A DNA stretch of 64,000 bases from Thiobacillus denitrificans DSM 12475 (GTDB lineage: Bacteria; Pseudomonadota; Gammaproteobacteria; Burkholderiales; Thiobacillaceae): positions 1-64,000 of the forward strand of contig NZ_AQWL01000010.1 in assembly GCF_000376425.1 (NCBI RefSeq). Direction: 5' to 3'. The notes under the pieces were generated by a model that did not search any database, was not told where the DNA came from, and was given only the letters and a program-made list of their open reading frames with translations. Shown piece by piece: positions 52,966 to 62,224 of this stretch. Made by a program: the position numbers and the translations under genes. Positions within the stretch are counted from its first letter, which is position 1, and the number at the start of each line of letters is the position of its first letter.

Positions 52966-55900
52966 TCAAGGCCTCCTCGCTTGCCATTTTGGCTTTGTGC
53001 TTGTAGGCGCTGGTGTACAAGATCACCCCGTTGCTATCCTGCCATGGCTCGACAGAGACAAACACGCGCTCCCGCCCGGGGTCACCCTTGTTGGCGACTT
53101 TCTTTTTGCCGACCAGGTGCACAGGGAAAATGTCCTTGTTGTTCACGTAATAGGGGTTGTGGATCAAGCCGATCAGTTGGAAATTGTCACCGACGCCGCG
53201 CAAGCCCTGAAATGCGTCGTTGATGTAATCCTCGTTGGACAGGTTGGAGAACAGCCCATCGAAGAACATGATTCGCTGGGCCCCCTTCAAGGCTGCTTTC
53301 TGTTCTTTCCTGGTGCTATAGAAGGATGCTGCCCGAGCGATGGCGAATTCGGCCTGCTTGATCAGCCACATCATGGCCAACGCGGTTCGTTGTCCCGTGG
53401 AGAGTCCACGATCCGTGAAGGGCACTTTTTCCATGCCGCGGATCGAGGCATGAGTAAAATACACTTTGGGCTGGATTGGGTTGTTATTTTTGTCCCGCGC
53501 AGAGAAGATCCGCCTGTAGATCGTGTCATGGATCAACTGCTTGTAGTCGGCAGCCCTACGATCGATTTCATCGTTGAGCATAAAGGCCGACCGCTCTCGG
53601 AGCGCACGTTCCTTGTCCTCGATCTGCGCGAGCAACTCGCCGATAATCCGTTCAATCTCTTGCTCGTCCGCCACGGGTGTTTCAACATGGAAGCGGGCCT
53701 TCGGGTTCTGTTTCATGACGCGATCGAGAATGTCGAGGCTTAGTTTTGCCTGACGGGCAAAACTCGCCAAGCTGTTGATCGAGGCATGCTTGTTGGTTTC
53801 CATGGCCTCACGGATCTTGTCGAGGTTGGATTCAATCTCGCCGATCTGAACCTCGATTTTGTCCCGTGTTTTCTGGATAAGTTGAAGCTGCTCGATTGTC
53901 GTCGCTTCTGCGATGGTCGAGATCTCCAGCTGATTTAGCCCCTTGATTTCGCCTTTCCGGGCTCTGTCACAGAATCCATCACGGCGGTCGACGTAGTCAC
54001 GGAAAAGCCGCTTCCTGTTCTCGTCGATCTTTTGAAGATCGGCGGTATTGATATCGAGCTCCCTGACGCATTGCGCCAGGTTGATCATTGCGGAACGGAT
54101 TTCCGTATCGATGCCGGGTGTGTCCCCAAGACAGGCAATACGGATGGTTTCGGCGTAACCTAGTATCTCCGGGTCCGTAATAGACGACGACTGCATCAGG
54201 CGAAGTATGTCTTCGGAAAACACCGCAATCTTGGCATGCTGTTCACGGACGGCGATGACCATTTCATGCATGGCTTCCATGAATGGGGTTAAGGAGCCAA
54301 TCTTGCCTTCTATTTGGGTGATTTCTTTTCCGGCCTTCTCTTCGTCGAACTTGGCGTTATCCCGTTTTCCTTGTGCCTCTGCGATGCGTTCGGCAAGACT
54401 CCGCTCTTCTGCGCGAGTGGACTGGATGTAGCGATTGGCACGATCGAACTCGATTCCTTGCAGCCGCGCCTGTGCTGCCTTGACGGCGGCATCAAGCTCC
54501 TGCTCCCGAGCAGGTGATTGCTCCATGAACCTAACGTGACCATCCATCTCAAAACGGATGGCCGTTTCGAGGTCACGCTTATCCGTCTGAAATGTCTCGT
54601 TAAGTTGGTTCAATGCGTCGGTTGCATTGGTTGCGGCCTGATTGAGTTCCCCATCCACCTGGCTCTGTAGATTGTTCACGGCCGCCTTCAGTATCTCGAC
54701 GACATGCCTCAAGGCCTCGACATCGGCTTTGGCAGTGGCAAGCGCCGTTTCACCGCCTTCCAGTAGGTAATCCTTGGCGGCATGTAGCGCGCGTATAGCC
54801 GGTTCGGAAGTCTGGCGATTCAGTTTGTCGATCCTGCCCTGGATCTGGACTTTCTCACCTTCAAGTTCCGGGATGGTCTCCTCGGCCAACTTCCTCAACT
54901 CGTCGTTACCACCGGCCTTCAGGAAGCGCTTCATGTAGGAGATTGCCTCCAGTGCTTCAGTCGAGGCGCGGCGCACGAACTCAGCGGTTTTCTGCTGGAG
55001 GTCGTCACGTCTGTCCATGGCTTCGGCGTATTTGCGCTCAGAATCGCGGCGGGTCGCTTCCTTGGCGGTTACCGCCGTAGTTACGGCGGCACTTTCCTCG
55101 GAGATGTCAGCGAGCAGCTTCCCGATAGTCTCGTTGCGTTTGGAGAGGGTACCGATCTGAGTCTGTGTCCGACTTCTTTCCTCTTTGATAAGCGATGGAT
55201 TGAGCAGGATCGCAACCTGTTGGGTATGCCGGCCCACCAGAAGTGCGTGCGCAACCTCGCCAATCTGGTGGATCTCGTCTTCACGGAGGAGGTGTTCCAG
55301 TGCCGGCTTGAAAAAAATTGGTACCGTCAGCCTGGCCTCTTCGAGCAGGCGGGTTGCTTCCCCTGCTGCTTCAAGCGACGCGATCACGGGTGCGGACAAG
55401 GCGGCTGAGAACAGCGACAGGCACTGCTCAAGGCGGGGGCCTTTCACCGTCCTAGAAGCCAGGTCGTGCAGACGCTCAAACGCAATGCCGTTCCTGCCAA
55501 GCAGTTGCAGCGCCTTGGCGTAGACCCGGTCGTCGGCCGCACCAAAGGCCGCCAGGTCTTCCAACTCACCCTCAAGGTCTTTGATCGCCTTGTTCTTTTC
55601 GATGCGTTCTTCGTTCAGTAACTGGCGCTGACTGGCTGTCTCAGAGAGCCAGGCGTCCGGGGTCATGCCGGGGTGCTGTTCACGGAAATAGCTTAGTGCC
55701 TCGGTATACGGTAGGTGCTCGGCCACCGTGCCATCTTCGATAGCGAGCGCCTCTCTGTGATTCTGGAGGTCCTTGGTCGGGTCGAGCAGCACGGGATCCA
55801 CATCGCCAAAGATTTCAAGAAACAGGCGGGACTTCGAGCGCAGATCGGAGAGCTCCTGCTTCTTGGAAGATGCACTTTGCAGGAGGCTTTGGTTTTTGGA

Positions 55901-57961
55901 TCGTGCGTCCTGCTGAGACTGCATCTCGGCATTCGGATCCAGGCTTGCAGGGTCTGCGTCTCCAAAGAAGTCCCGGAAGGCGGGCAGGCTCGCTGCCAAT
56001 TCGTTCAGCCTGTTCAGGCGTTGCTCTGCGCCTTTGAACTTCTCTTCCTCGGTTTTCTGCTCCGTCTGTTTCTTACGAAGCTCTGCCTTGGCATTGCCGA
56101 GGGCAAGGCGGGCGCTTTGATCTGTATTCGTGGCGTCAGCATGTTGCCGAACCAGCGCATCATGCGCTTCCGTTAAAGGGGTCAAGCCATGCGCTGCGGT
56201 CAAGGCTTTCCATGCCGAATATCCGGCCTGACATTCGCCGCTGCGCTTGATGTGTTCTGTATGCTCATTCCCGGCCCTGGATGATTCATCTTTTGCCCAG
56301 CTCAACGCGGCGATGGGGGACCCCCAGAATTCTTCCGGGAACTCTCCTTTTCTTGAGGCGAATGTCTCGTAAGCGATCTGGTTTTCCTTGGTCTCGCGGT
56401 TTTCCGCGGTCAGGCGCTCATGCTCTTCCTGATAGTGCGTGTAATCAGATTTGGCCGTGGCCTGTCGTGTCTTCTGAACCTTCAATTCAGCAGCAAGCAC
56501 TCGCAGGCGGGCACGGTATGGATTGGTATCGATCTCACCTGTGGTTATGCCGAATGCGCGGCTCAAGACGTCAGCGAGGCCGTTTGTTTGGGCACCTGAG
56601 AGATTGGCTGATGCTGAGACGATCGATCGCGCCTGCTCCAAGTCATAGAACTTCGTTTCATAGCGCCTGCCGCCACGGCCACCTTTTTTGAGATGATCTT
56701 TGTTTTCAATGGCTTGCGATTCATCGGCAATGTCTGCCGACGATGAGGAAAAACCATTTGAGGTTTTGAGATGATCTTTAATATCAATGAGTTGTGAGCC
56801 TACGGCAATTCCAGCGCCGGCCGTTGCTCTTCTATTGATCTCGCCGGTCGGGATGCGCGTTAGGCAGGAAAGCCCCTCATCAGTAATCAATGCCCCATGT
56901 TTCTTGTCAATGACCATGTGGGCTAAGGCCTCCATGATGCGCTTATCGCTGGCCCACTGCGTTCCTGCCGGAACCACAGGCATGCCTGGTAGTGGGGCGG
57001 CCAAGGCCAGGGAATGCACGATCGCCGCGTTCCTTGCGAGATCATTCATTACCCTGTCGTATTCCGTATTCGCGCTTACGACTTCCCCGGCTTTCTGCAA
57101 GACCGGATCGAACTTCAGCAGCGCCTGTCGTGTGTCGTCGAGTTCATTTTGGCGGCGATTGATGTCCAGCAAGGCATCGGCGGCCGGCTTCAACGTTTTG
57201 AGGATCGTGTCTTCGAATCCCTGCTCGTCAGGATCCCCTTCGGCCCCCATAGCATGCTTGAGTAATTCGGGTGCGACGAACTGCCGGAAAAACGCAGCGT
57301 CATAAGTTTCGCCACCTTCCGGCTTCACCTTGGTAACCATGGCCGAGTAGTCGCCGGCGCCCTCCAGCTGGAACTCGACGTTTTGCTTGATGACATCGAC
57401 ATTGGTGAATTGCTTGATCTCGTCCAGCCATTCCGACTGGTTTCGCCAGCGATTCCATTTGGCGCCAGGCATCCGTTCAATGGATTTTCGGAAGTCGTCG
57501 TTGGCAATGAGGGTCAATCCTTTTGGATCCTGAGTAAAACAGGGCGCGTCGTCCAAAGACCCCTGGTAGGAATAGAAGAAAGGCTCCTTGGTGCGGCTCC
57601 AGCACATGCCCATGACGTAAGTGATGCCGGGGATATCCTCGGGATCCTGGGTGATCAAATTAACCTGAAGAACATCGTCGTCATGGGACTTTTCAATGAA
57701 CTCGATCCGTATGTGGGTCCAACCACGATCTATGGGTGCGATCCGGTCTTCGACCTTGGGCTTCAGCCGGCGATCCCGACTCAGCAGGTACAGACAGGCT
57801 TCGGTCAGACTGGTCTTGCCACCGCCGTTATCGATTTGCATAGCCGTGGGCTGACCAAATAGACGAAATGTTTCGCCCCGATAGAGCGGAGTCCATTCCT
57901 TCCCTGCCATGTAGCCATCGGTGAGGAAATTGGCGACTTGAATTCGTGATATCGAAGCCAT
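52958..57961 (-). CDS. jetC: JetC/MukB-like SMC ATPase of a Wadjet system
   Basis: A 1667-residue SMC-type protein: an N-terminal nucleotide-binding half, long coiled coils from about 450 to 1480 with a hinge region around 850-950, and a C-terminal half. Walker A reads MQIDNGGGKTSL (Lys49), without the usual first Gly. The ABC signature is PFTDRGLSTGQRTALAM. Walker B reads RIMFFDGLFSNLSNED: Asp1568 is followed by Gly1569 where canonical SMC proteins have the catalytic Glu. It is longer than MukB (about 1486). It would load on and extrude DNA with JetA and JetB. Starts and stops overlap both neighbours. Confidence 0.88.
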   Translation of the reverse strand: MASISRIQVANFLTDGYMAGKEWTPLYRGETFRLFGQPTAMQIDNGGGKTSLTEACLYLLSRDRRLKPKVEDRIAPIDRGWTHIRIEFIEKSHDDDVLQVNLITQDPEDIPGITYVMGMCWSRTKEPFFYSYQGSLDDAPCFTQDPKGLTLIANDDFRKSIERMPGAKWNRWRNQSEWLDEIKQFTNVDVIKQNVEFQLEGAGDYSAMVTKVKPEGGETYDAAFFRQFVAPELLKHAMGAEGDPDEQGFEDTILKTLKPAADALLDINRRQNELDDTRQALLKFDPVLQKAGEVVSANTEYDRVMNDLARNAAIVHSLALAAPLPGMPVVPAGTQWASDKRIMEALAHMVIDKKHGALITDEGLSCLTRIPTGEINRRATAGAGIAVGSQLIDIKDHLKTSNGFSSSSADIADESQAIENKDHLKKGGRGGRRYETKFYDLEQARSIVSASANLSGAQTNGLADVLSRAFGITTGEIDTNPYRARLRVLAAELKVQKTRQATAKSDYTHYQEEHERLTAENRETKENQIAYETFASRKGEFPEEFWGSPIAALSWAKDESSRAGNEHTEHIKRSGECQAGYSAWKALTAAHGLTPLTEAHDALVRQHADATNTDQSARLALGNAKAELRKKQTEQKTEEEKFKGAEQRLNRLNELAASLPAFRDFFGDADPASLDPNAEMQSQQDARSKNQSLLQSASSKKQELSDLRSKSRLFLEIFGDVDPVLLDPTKDLQNHREALAIEDGTVAEHLPYTEALSYFREQHPGMTPDAWLSETASQRQLLNEERIEKNKAIKDLEGELEDLAAFGAADDRVYAKALQLLGRNGIAFERLHDLASRTVKGPRLEQCLSLFSAALSAPVIASLEAAGEATRLLEEARLTVPIFFKPALEHLLREDEIHQIGEVAHALLVGRHTQQVAILLNPSLIKEERSRTQTQIGTLSKRNETIGKLLADISEESAAVTTAVTAKEATRRDSERKYAEAMDRRDDLQQKTAEFVRRASTEALEAISYMKRFLKAGGNDELRKLAEETIPELEGEKVQIQGRIDKLNRQTSEPAIRALHAAKDYLLEGGETALATAKADVEALRHVVEILKAAVNNLQSQVDGELNQAATNATDALNQLNETFQTDKRDLETAIRFEMDGHVRFMEQSPAREQELDAAVKAAQARLQGIEFDRANRYIQSTRAEERSLAERIAEAQGKRDNAKFDEEKAGKEITQIEGKIGSLTPFMEAMHEMVIAVREQHAKIAVFSEDILRLMQSSSITDPEILGYAETIRIACLGDTPGIDTEIRSAMINLAQCVRELDINTADLQKIDENRKRLFRDYVDRRDGFCDRARKGEIKGLNQLEISTIAEATTIEQLQLIQKTRDKIEVQIGEIESNLDKIREAMETNKHASINSLASFARQAKLSLDILDRVMKQNPKARFHVETPVADEQEIERIIGELLAQIEDKERALRERSAFMLNDEIDRRAADYKQLIHDTIYRRIFSARDKNNNPIQPKVYFTHASIRGMEKVPFTDRGLSTGQRTALAMMWLIKQAEFAIARAASFYSTRKEQKAALKGAQRIMFFDGLFSNLSNEDYINDAFQGLRGVGDNFQLIGLIHNPYYVNNKDIFPVHLVGKKKVANKGDPGRERVFVSVEPWQDSNGVILYTSAYKHKAKMASEEALNA

Positions 57962-58743
57962 TACTTGGCCTCCGTTTCTTCTTCTGTGCGTTCGACCAGA
58001 ATCTCGGTCGCGGCGGCAAGTTGGTCTAGTGACGGCAGGAGATGTGCGAGCTGCCGGTCAAAATTGGTCTTCATCTCATAGGCGAACAACAGACTCTGTC
58101 TGTAGGCGTCTTTGTTGACCTCTTCAATTAGGCCGGCATCAAGCATCAGCTCCAGAAACGCATTACAAACCTGGGCTTCCGCCCCAGTCTTGAGGCTGGT
58201 CAATGTCTTGTACACCTGATCAACCTCCAGGGTGCCAGGGTCGATCTTTCTGACCTGGTCATTCAGATAGTCTTTGACCGCATCGATGAAAACCTCTTTG
58301 GTGAAGGTCGTGTCCACCCAATCCTGCATAGCATTGGGGCTCCGGTTTTTGCGCGTGTAAAGCAGATCCAGCAGCACAAACCAGAGTTGGGTGAACCAGG
58401 TCTTTGCCTCCGCATCATTATTGATCCCGCGCACTTGCAGCATGCGGCTCACTAGCCGTTCTGTTCCCCAGAACGGCGGGGCTGAATCAGGCTTCCTGGC
58501 CAGCATGAACACCGTGGCGCCGGATGCGATACCTTTGACATCGAAGGACGTAAAAGCCACCAGTTGCAGGCCTTGGCCATCTAGGATCTCTTCAAATTGT
58601 CTGCGCATGGCGAAATCCGCGTCGCGCAGAAGGGTTGCTATCTCGCGCTCTTCCCTGCTGACATTGCGGCGGCCAGATTTGGTTTCGATGAAGCGATGGC
58701 GCAGCAAATAGGCATGGACGCGCCCCATATCCGAGTTATTCAT
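57961..58743 (-). CDS. jetB: JetB/MukE-like subunit of a Wadjet system
   Basis: A 260-residue protein of mixed helices and winged-helix character. HAYLLRHRFIETKSGRRNVS lies at the N-terminus and VYKTLTSLKTGAEAQVCNAF further on. It has no enzyme motif. By position between jetA and jetC, and by size, it is the MukE/kleisin-associated subunit that bridges the SMC heads. Its start overlaps the jetA stop (ATGA) and its stop overlaps the jetC start (TAATG), so synthesis is tightly coupled. The family (DUF4194- or DUF6063-like) cannot be fixed by eye. Confidence 0.75.
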   Translation of the reverse strand: MNNSDMGRVHAYLLRHRFIETKSGRRNVSREEREIATLLRDADFAMRRQFEEILDGQGLQLVAFTSFDVKGIASGATVFMLARKPDSAPPFWGTERLVSRMLQVRGINNDAEAKTWFTQLWFVLLDLLYTRKNRSPNAMQDWVDTTFTKEVFIDAVKDYLNDQVRKIDPGTLEVDQVYKTLTSLKTGAEAQVCNAFLELMLDAGLIEEVNKDAYRQSLLFAYEMKTNFDRQLAHLLPSLDQLAAATEILVERTEEETEAK

Positions 58744-60104
58744 GTTTTCTCCACTGCGGTTATTTCGATGTCCGTGAACAAGAGCTCACCGTCCCCAGCA
58801 GCTTTTGTGTCAAGGGTGGGGCTGACGCCGATCAAGATGCTGGACTCGATGGGGATGCTGCTTGGCGCCACGAAAATGCCAACCAGGTCACCCAGCATCA
58901 TCTCCTCGTCCACCATGAACCAGCCTCTTTCAATGGCTTCGGACAGGCGCAGCGGCCCGACCTTGAGTGCCGAAGCGATGTCGTGCCCGTGCTTTTCCAG
59001 AAACCTCGCTTTGCCGAGAACCGAGATTGGCTCCACCGTTTCATCCACGAAGGTCATGGCAGGAACCGACTCTGCCAACGTGCGCAGCTTCACCGCGCCC
59101 AGACCATCGAGCGACGAATGAAATGGCGTTTCCAAGCTGAGTGCTCCCCACTGTGCAAGCAGAAATCCCTCTTTACCAAGCTTGAGAGGTGACCTGACGA
59201 AATGTGCGGCGACATCAACAAATGAGGGCGGCGGCACGGCCGAACGGGCTCCTTGTAGAGCCAGGCTCACCAACTCGGATAGGAGCCGGTTGAAGATCAC
59301 CAGCACTTGCCGCACATGGTTGATCTGGTTGCGCAGGTGTTCGAAGGTGATATCCAAATCGGCCAATTCTTGCCAGCGTTCGAATGCTTCCAGAACTTCG
59401 CTTTTTTCCAGTTGTGCTTCCGCTTTCTGGGCTATGCCAATCGTCTCTTCAATGACCTGCTTGTATTGATCCAGGCGGTTTAGGTACTTATCAATGCTCT
59501 CCGTTCGGCCGACACGCTCCAGTGCCGACCGAACTTCAAGGATCTCGTTTCTAAGTTGGCTGATGATCCCGTCCGAAAAGGTGAGGATTTTCGGGAAATC
59601 GTAAAATTCGATAGCGTGCAGCAGGTTGTAAGCGTCTCCACGCAAATACGTGGCATCACGGGCCACGTTCGCGAGAGAAAGCAGCATCCGGCCAGATGCC
59701 GACAGCCTGTATTCGTCGGCATAGTCGGTCTTTTCGATCAGCGCAGTCTCGCGCTTCTCAGAATGGCAAACTTTGGCTTGATGGCCGGCAACGCTCGTGA
59801 GGTAAAAAAGCTCTGAAGGACGCCGCAAGACATTGAGGACATATTGCACATCCACCTCGGCCACATCTGGCCGGTCTTCGTGAATAGCGTTAAATATGAC
59901 TGTAAACGGCAAGTAGTCCTGGCTTGCACTTTGATCCAGTAACTTCAGGCGATGGACTATGTGCAGGGCAATGTCGAGATAAACACCGTCAGAGTTACCC
60001 GTTCTCGACTCGCGTGTGTAGTTGGGCGGATTACCATACGCACGATCGCTGTCGTGAAGATCGACCAGCCTCAGAGTAGAAGCAATTAGTGGGATCCACT
60101 CCAT
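58740..60104 (-). CDS. jetA: JetA/MukF-like kleisin subunit of a Wadjet system
   Basis: About 454 residues from the ATG at 60104. An N-terminal winged-helix-like part (VYLDIALHIVHRLKLLDQSA and PFTVIFNAIHEDRPDVAEVD) is followed by a helical bundle with long coiled stretches (EILEVRSALERVGRTESIDK) and a C-terminal beta-rich part. This layout fits a MukF-like kleisin that closes the SMC ring. The start is uncertain: the frame stays open to 60266, inside the regulator gene, a GTG is possible at 60113, and no ATG choice has a strong ribosome site. Family assignment rests mainly on position before jetB and jetC. Confidence 0.7.
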   Translation of the reverse strand: MEWIPLIASTLRLVDLHDSDRAYGNPPNYTRESRTGNSDGVYLDIALHIVHRLKLLDQSASQDYLPFTVIFNAIHEDRPDVAEVDVQYVLNVLRRPSELFYLTSVAGHQAKVCHSEKRETALIEKTDYADEYRLSASGRMLLSLANVARDATYLRGDAYNLLHAIEFYDFPKILTFSDGIISQLRNEILEVRSALERVGRTESIDKYLNRLDQYKQVIEETIGIAQKAEAQLEKSEVLEAFERWQELADLDITFEHLRNQINHVRQVLVIFNRLLSELVSLALQGARSAVPPPSFVDVAAHFVRSPLKLGKEGFLLAQWGALSLETPFHSSLDGLGAVKLRTLAESVPAMTFVDETVEPISVLGKARFLEKHGHDIASALKVGPLRLSEAIERGWFMVDEEMMLGDLVGIFVAPSSIPIESSILIGVSPTLDTKAAGDGELLFTDIEITAVEKT

Positions 60105-60222
60105 CAGGGACACGCTATTGCATTGGTTAATAAATCGCAGGATTTTCTTGGCACTTCCTGCATAAACTCTCTTGTTGAAGCCAGCTTTCTGAACAGAAGA
60201 GAGACGGCAGCGCCGCCGGTCC
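60105..60222. other. Leader between the WYL regulator and jetA
   Basis: In the jetA frame this stretch is open and reads SSVQKAGFNKRVYAGSAKKI and on, which looks protein-like. JetA may therefore start upstream of 60104 with a non-ATG codon. No separate gene is seen. Confidence 0.4.
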
Positions 60223-61101
60223 CTAGCGGTTGAACAGCCACTTGGACACCTCCCGTGCGTTCTCAACGGCGATCAGGTAATCGGGGGCATGCTGGGTTTG
60301 CGTGTCCATCGCCGCGCGGACGTCCTGGATGAAGTAGGGGACCAGCGCCGCCCGGCACGTTTCCACACGGCTCGCGGTCCCTCTGAAGTATTCGGCCTGA
60401 ATCACCCTCGCCTGTTCGGGCGACAACTCCGGGTGAGCGACCAGGCGTACTGTGACTTTGGTGTTCCAGGCAAGGTCGTCATAGCGGTTGCGATTGGAAA
60501 TCTGGGCCAGAGGTTTCACCTCGATGATTCGCCCCAGCGCGTAATCCCGGAATTCCTGATGGGGCTCGCTGTAGGCGCGCACATGCCAGCGACGGCCGGC
60601 GAGAACCAGGCTGTGCGGGTAAATCACGCGGCGATGTGGAGCGGGCTCGCTCAGGGACATGTACTCGATGTCGACGGCCTTGGACTGTCGGATCGCGGTC
60701 CCGAGACAGGAGAAAATCCTGGGCGACGGGGCAGTGATGCTCGGTACGGCGGACCACATCACTCCCTCACCTTCGTTCATGGCCGATGCATACGGAAGGC
60801 CGACCATGGACAGGTATTTTGAGAGCGATTCAGAAATTTCGGCCTGAGAAGCCTTGGATTTGGCGAACCGCTTGTAGCAATCAGCCGTTGCGTTATAGCT
60901 TCTGGATTTGCTGTCCCACTGCATCCAGGTGGGATTCAGATCGCGGATTTCCTTGATCCACTGGCTAGACCGGGGAAGACCGATGCCGAATAGTTCGCAT
61001 ACCCGCGAACGGTAGATGCGTCCTTCCCAAATCAAAAGCAGTTCAAGTAAAGAGAGGCGTTGCTGTGGGCTGTCGTTCCGCTGGTCCATGTGCTTGTCCA
61101 T
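60223..61101 (-). CDS. WYL-domain transcriptional regulator of the Wadjet operon
   Basis: A 292-residue regulator: N-terminal winged helix (LSLLELLLIWEGRIYRSRVC then LFGIGLPRSSQWIKEIRD), a middle WYL domain (VDIEYMSLSEPAPHRRVIYP and the strand RRWHVRAYSEPHQEFRDYAL), and a C-terminal WCX-like extension. Such BrxR/CapW-type proteins repress defence operons and release on a nucleic-acid or nucleotide signal. An inverted repeat with 9-bp arms overlaps its start codon, suggesting autorepression. It is the first gene of the operon on the minus strand. Confidence 0.88.
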   Translation of the reverse strand: MDKHMDQRNDSPQQRLSLLELLLIWEGRIYRSRVCELFGIGLPRSSQWIKEIRDLNPTWMQWDSKSRSYNATADCYKRFAKSKASQAEISESLSKYLSMVGLPYASAMNEGEGVMWSAVPSITAPSPRIFSCLGTAIRQSKAVDIEYMSLSEPAPHRRVIYPHSLVLAGRRWHVRAYSEPHQEFRDYALGRIIEVKPLAQISNRNRYDDLAWNTKVTVRLVAHPELSPEQARVIQAEYFRGTASRVETCRAALVPYFIQDVRAAMDTQTQHAPDYLIAVENAREVSKWLFNR

Positions 61102-61125
61102 ATGTTATGGAAAAATATAACATAT
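61100..61125. promoter_or_regulatory. Inverted repeat at the WYL start, probable operator
   Basis: ATATGTTAT (61100-61108) and ATAACATAT (61117-61125) are perfect 9-bp arms with an 8-bp spacer (GGAAAAAT), in the AT-rich region upstream of the WYL regulator. The first arm overlaps the start codon at 61101, so binding would block both transcription and its own translation start. Confidence 0.65.
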
Positions 61126-61399
61126 ATATTCTTATAACACTTATTTTGCGTGATGTCGTGAAGTGGTCTACACGTAGCCGGAACTGTGTGACGACAGGCT
61201 CTTCATCCGCCAAAGGAGTCTCTTGGCACGAAATCTTGGAAGACCCGGTTACGCAGCGCTTCATGAGGCGCGCTATGGGTGGTAGGTCAGGAATGTATCG
61301 ATTGCCCGAGCAGATAGAGCAGCTTGCAGCTCATGAACTGGTGTTGTGTGGATAGAATACTGGACGGGCAGATACGAGCCCCTCACTGAGGTTTATTGC
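61126..61399 (+). other. Region between WYL and SRAP genes with a doubtful small frame
   Basis: A plus-strand frame ending at 61355 reads VSWHEILEDPVTQRFMRRAM and then RSGMYRLPEQIEQLAAHELV, which looks protein-like. It has no good start or ribosome site and its upstream part overlaps the WYL operator. I do not recognise a family. It may be a remnant of a small gene. Confidence 0.3.
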
Positions 61400-62065
61400 A
61401 TGTGTGGACGTTATGCGCTCAAGACTCCCGCCAGCGAGCTGGTTGCTAGGTTCGGTCTTGACGAGTCCGAGGATTTCCCAGCTCGCTACAACATTTCGCC
61501 CGGCACGGACATCCCGGTTATACGCCAATCACCGGAAGGCAAGCGTGTGCTACACCTGCTGCGCTGGGGGTTAGTTCCACATTGGGCCAAGGATCCAGCC
61601 ATTGGCGCCCGCCTAAGCAACGCCAGAGGCGAAACTGTGGCCGACAAGCCCCTCCGTGACGCCTTCAAGCGCCGGCGCTGTCTCGTGCCCGCCGATGGCT
61701 TCTATGAATGGAAAACTGAAGGCCGCAGCAAACAGCCGTATTATTTCGGTATGCGCGCTGGCGAGGCCTTCGCGTTCGGTGCCATCTGGGAGTCATGGCG
61801 TGCGCCTGACGGCGACATTTTTCGGACGTGCTGCCTCATCACGACAGGGGCGAACGAAATCATGGTGCCAGTTCACGACCGGATGCCGGTGATCATTGCT
61901 CCCGTGCAGTACGAGGCTTGGTTGTCCGCTCCACCGGTGGATGCCTTCGCACTTGTAAAACCCTTCCGGGCTGAAGCGATGCAGGCTTGGCCAGTAAGCA
62001 AGCGTGTCAGCCGTTCGGCCGAGGAAGGCGCCGATTTGATCGAGCCCCTTGCGACGACCGAGTAG
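61400..62065 (+). CDS. yedK: SRAP/YedK-family abasic-site DNA-protein crosslink protein
   Basis: About 221 residues. The catalytic Cys2 follows the start Met directly (MCGRYALKT). The other active-site elements are ARYNISPGTDIPVIR with the Asn, PADGFYEWK with the Glu, and a later VHDRMPVII with the His. SRAP proteins (HMCES in humans) form a thiazolidine crosslink with abasic sites in single-stranded DNA and protect them. The ATG at 61400 is required because Cys2 must become the N-terminal residue. It is often associated with SOS genes; a umuC remnant faces its 3' end. Confidence 0.93.
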   Translation: MCGRYALKTPASELVARFGLDESEDFPARYNISPGTDIPVIRQSPEGKRVLHLLRWGLVPHWAKDPAIGARLSNARGETVADKPLRDAFKRRRCLVPADGFYEWKTEGRSKQPYYFGMRAGEAFAFGAIWESWRAPDGDIFRTCCLITTGANEIMVPVHDRMPVIIAPVQYEAWLSAPPVDAFALVKPFRAEAMQAWPVSKRVSRSAEEGADLIEPLATTE

Positions 62066-62068
62066 AGA

Positions 62069-62224
62069 TTACCGGACGATCGCCACCTGCTTCCATGAGC
62101 TGGTATACGCTGGCGAGACATTCCCTCGTTTCATTGCCCAAGGTCTGGATTGATTCGCTACCGCCAGGCGAACAGAATCACGCCCCATCCGGTCATTTAT
62201 GTCATCGAGCAGCCTTGGCAGCCC
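62069..62224 (-). pseudogene. umuC: umuC C-terminal remnant
   Basis: About 50 residues on the minus strand match the end of the DNA polymerase V subunit UmuC: LDDINDRMGRDSVRLAVANQ, then RPWAMKRGNVSPAYTSSW, ending before a TAA at 62069-62071. The polymerase body is missing. The fragment faces the SRAP gene tail to tail with three bases between stops, so the deletion that removed the rest lies to its right, before the RpoN-like gene. Confidence 0.7.

Noticed and set aside
51823-60104. Housekeeping MukBEF condensin
   Set aside because: The JetD nuclease gene, the WYL regulator and the island setting fit a Wadjet defence system instead.
61224-61239. A sigma-54-like promoter (TGGCACG...CTTGG) before the SRAP gene
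   Set aside because: The spacing between the GG and the downstream element is one base too long and the -12 part reads TTGG, not TTGC. It is tempting because an RpoN-like gene is nearby, but it does not meet the consensus.
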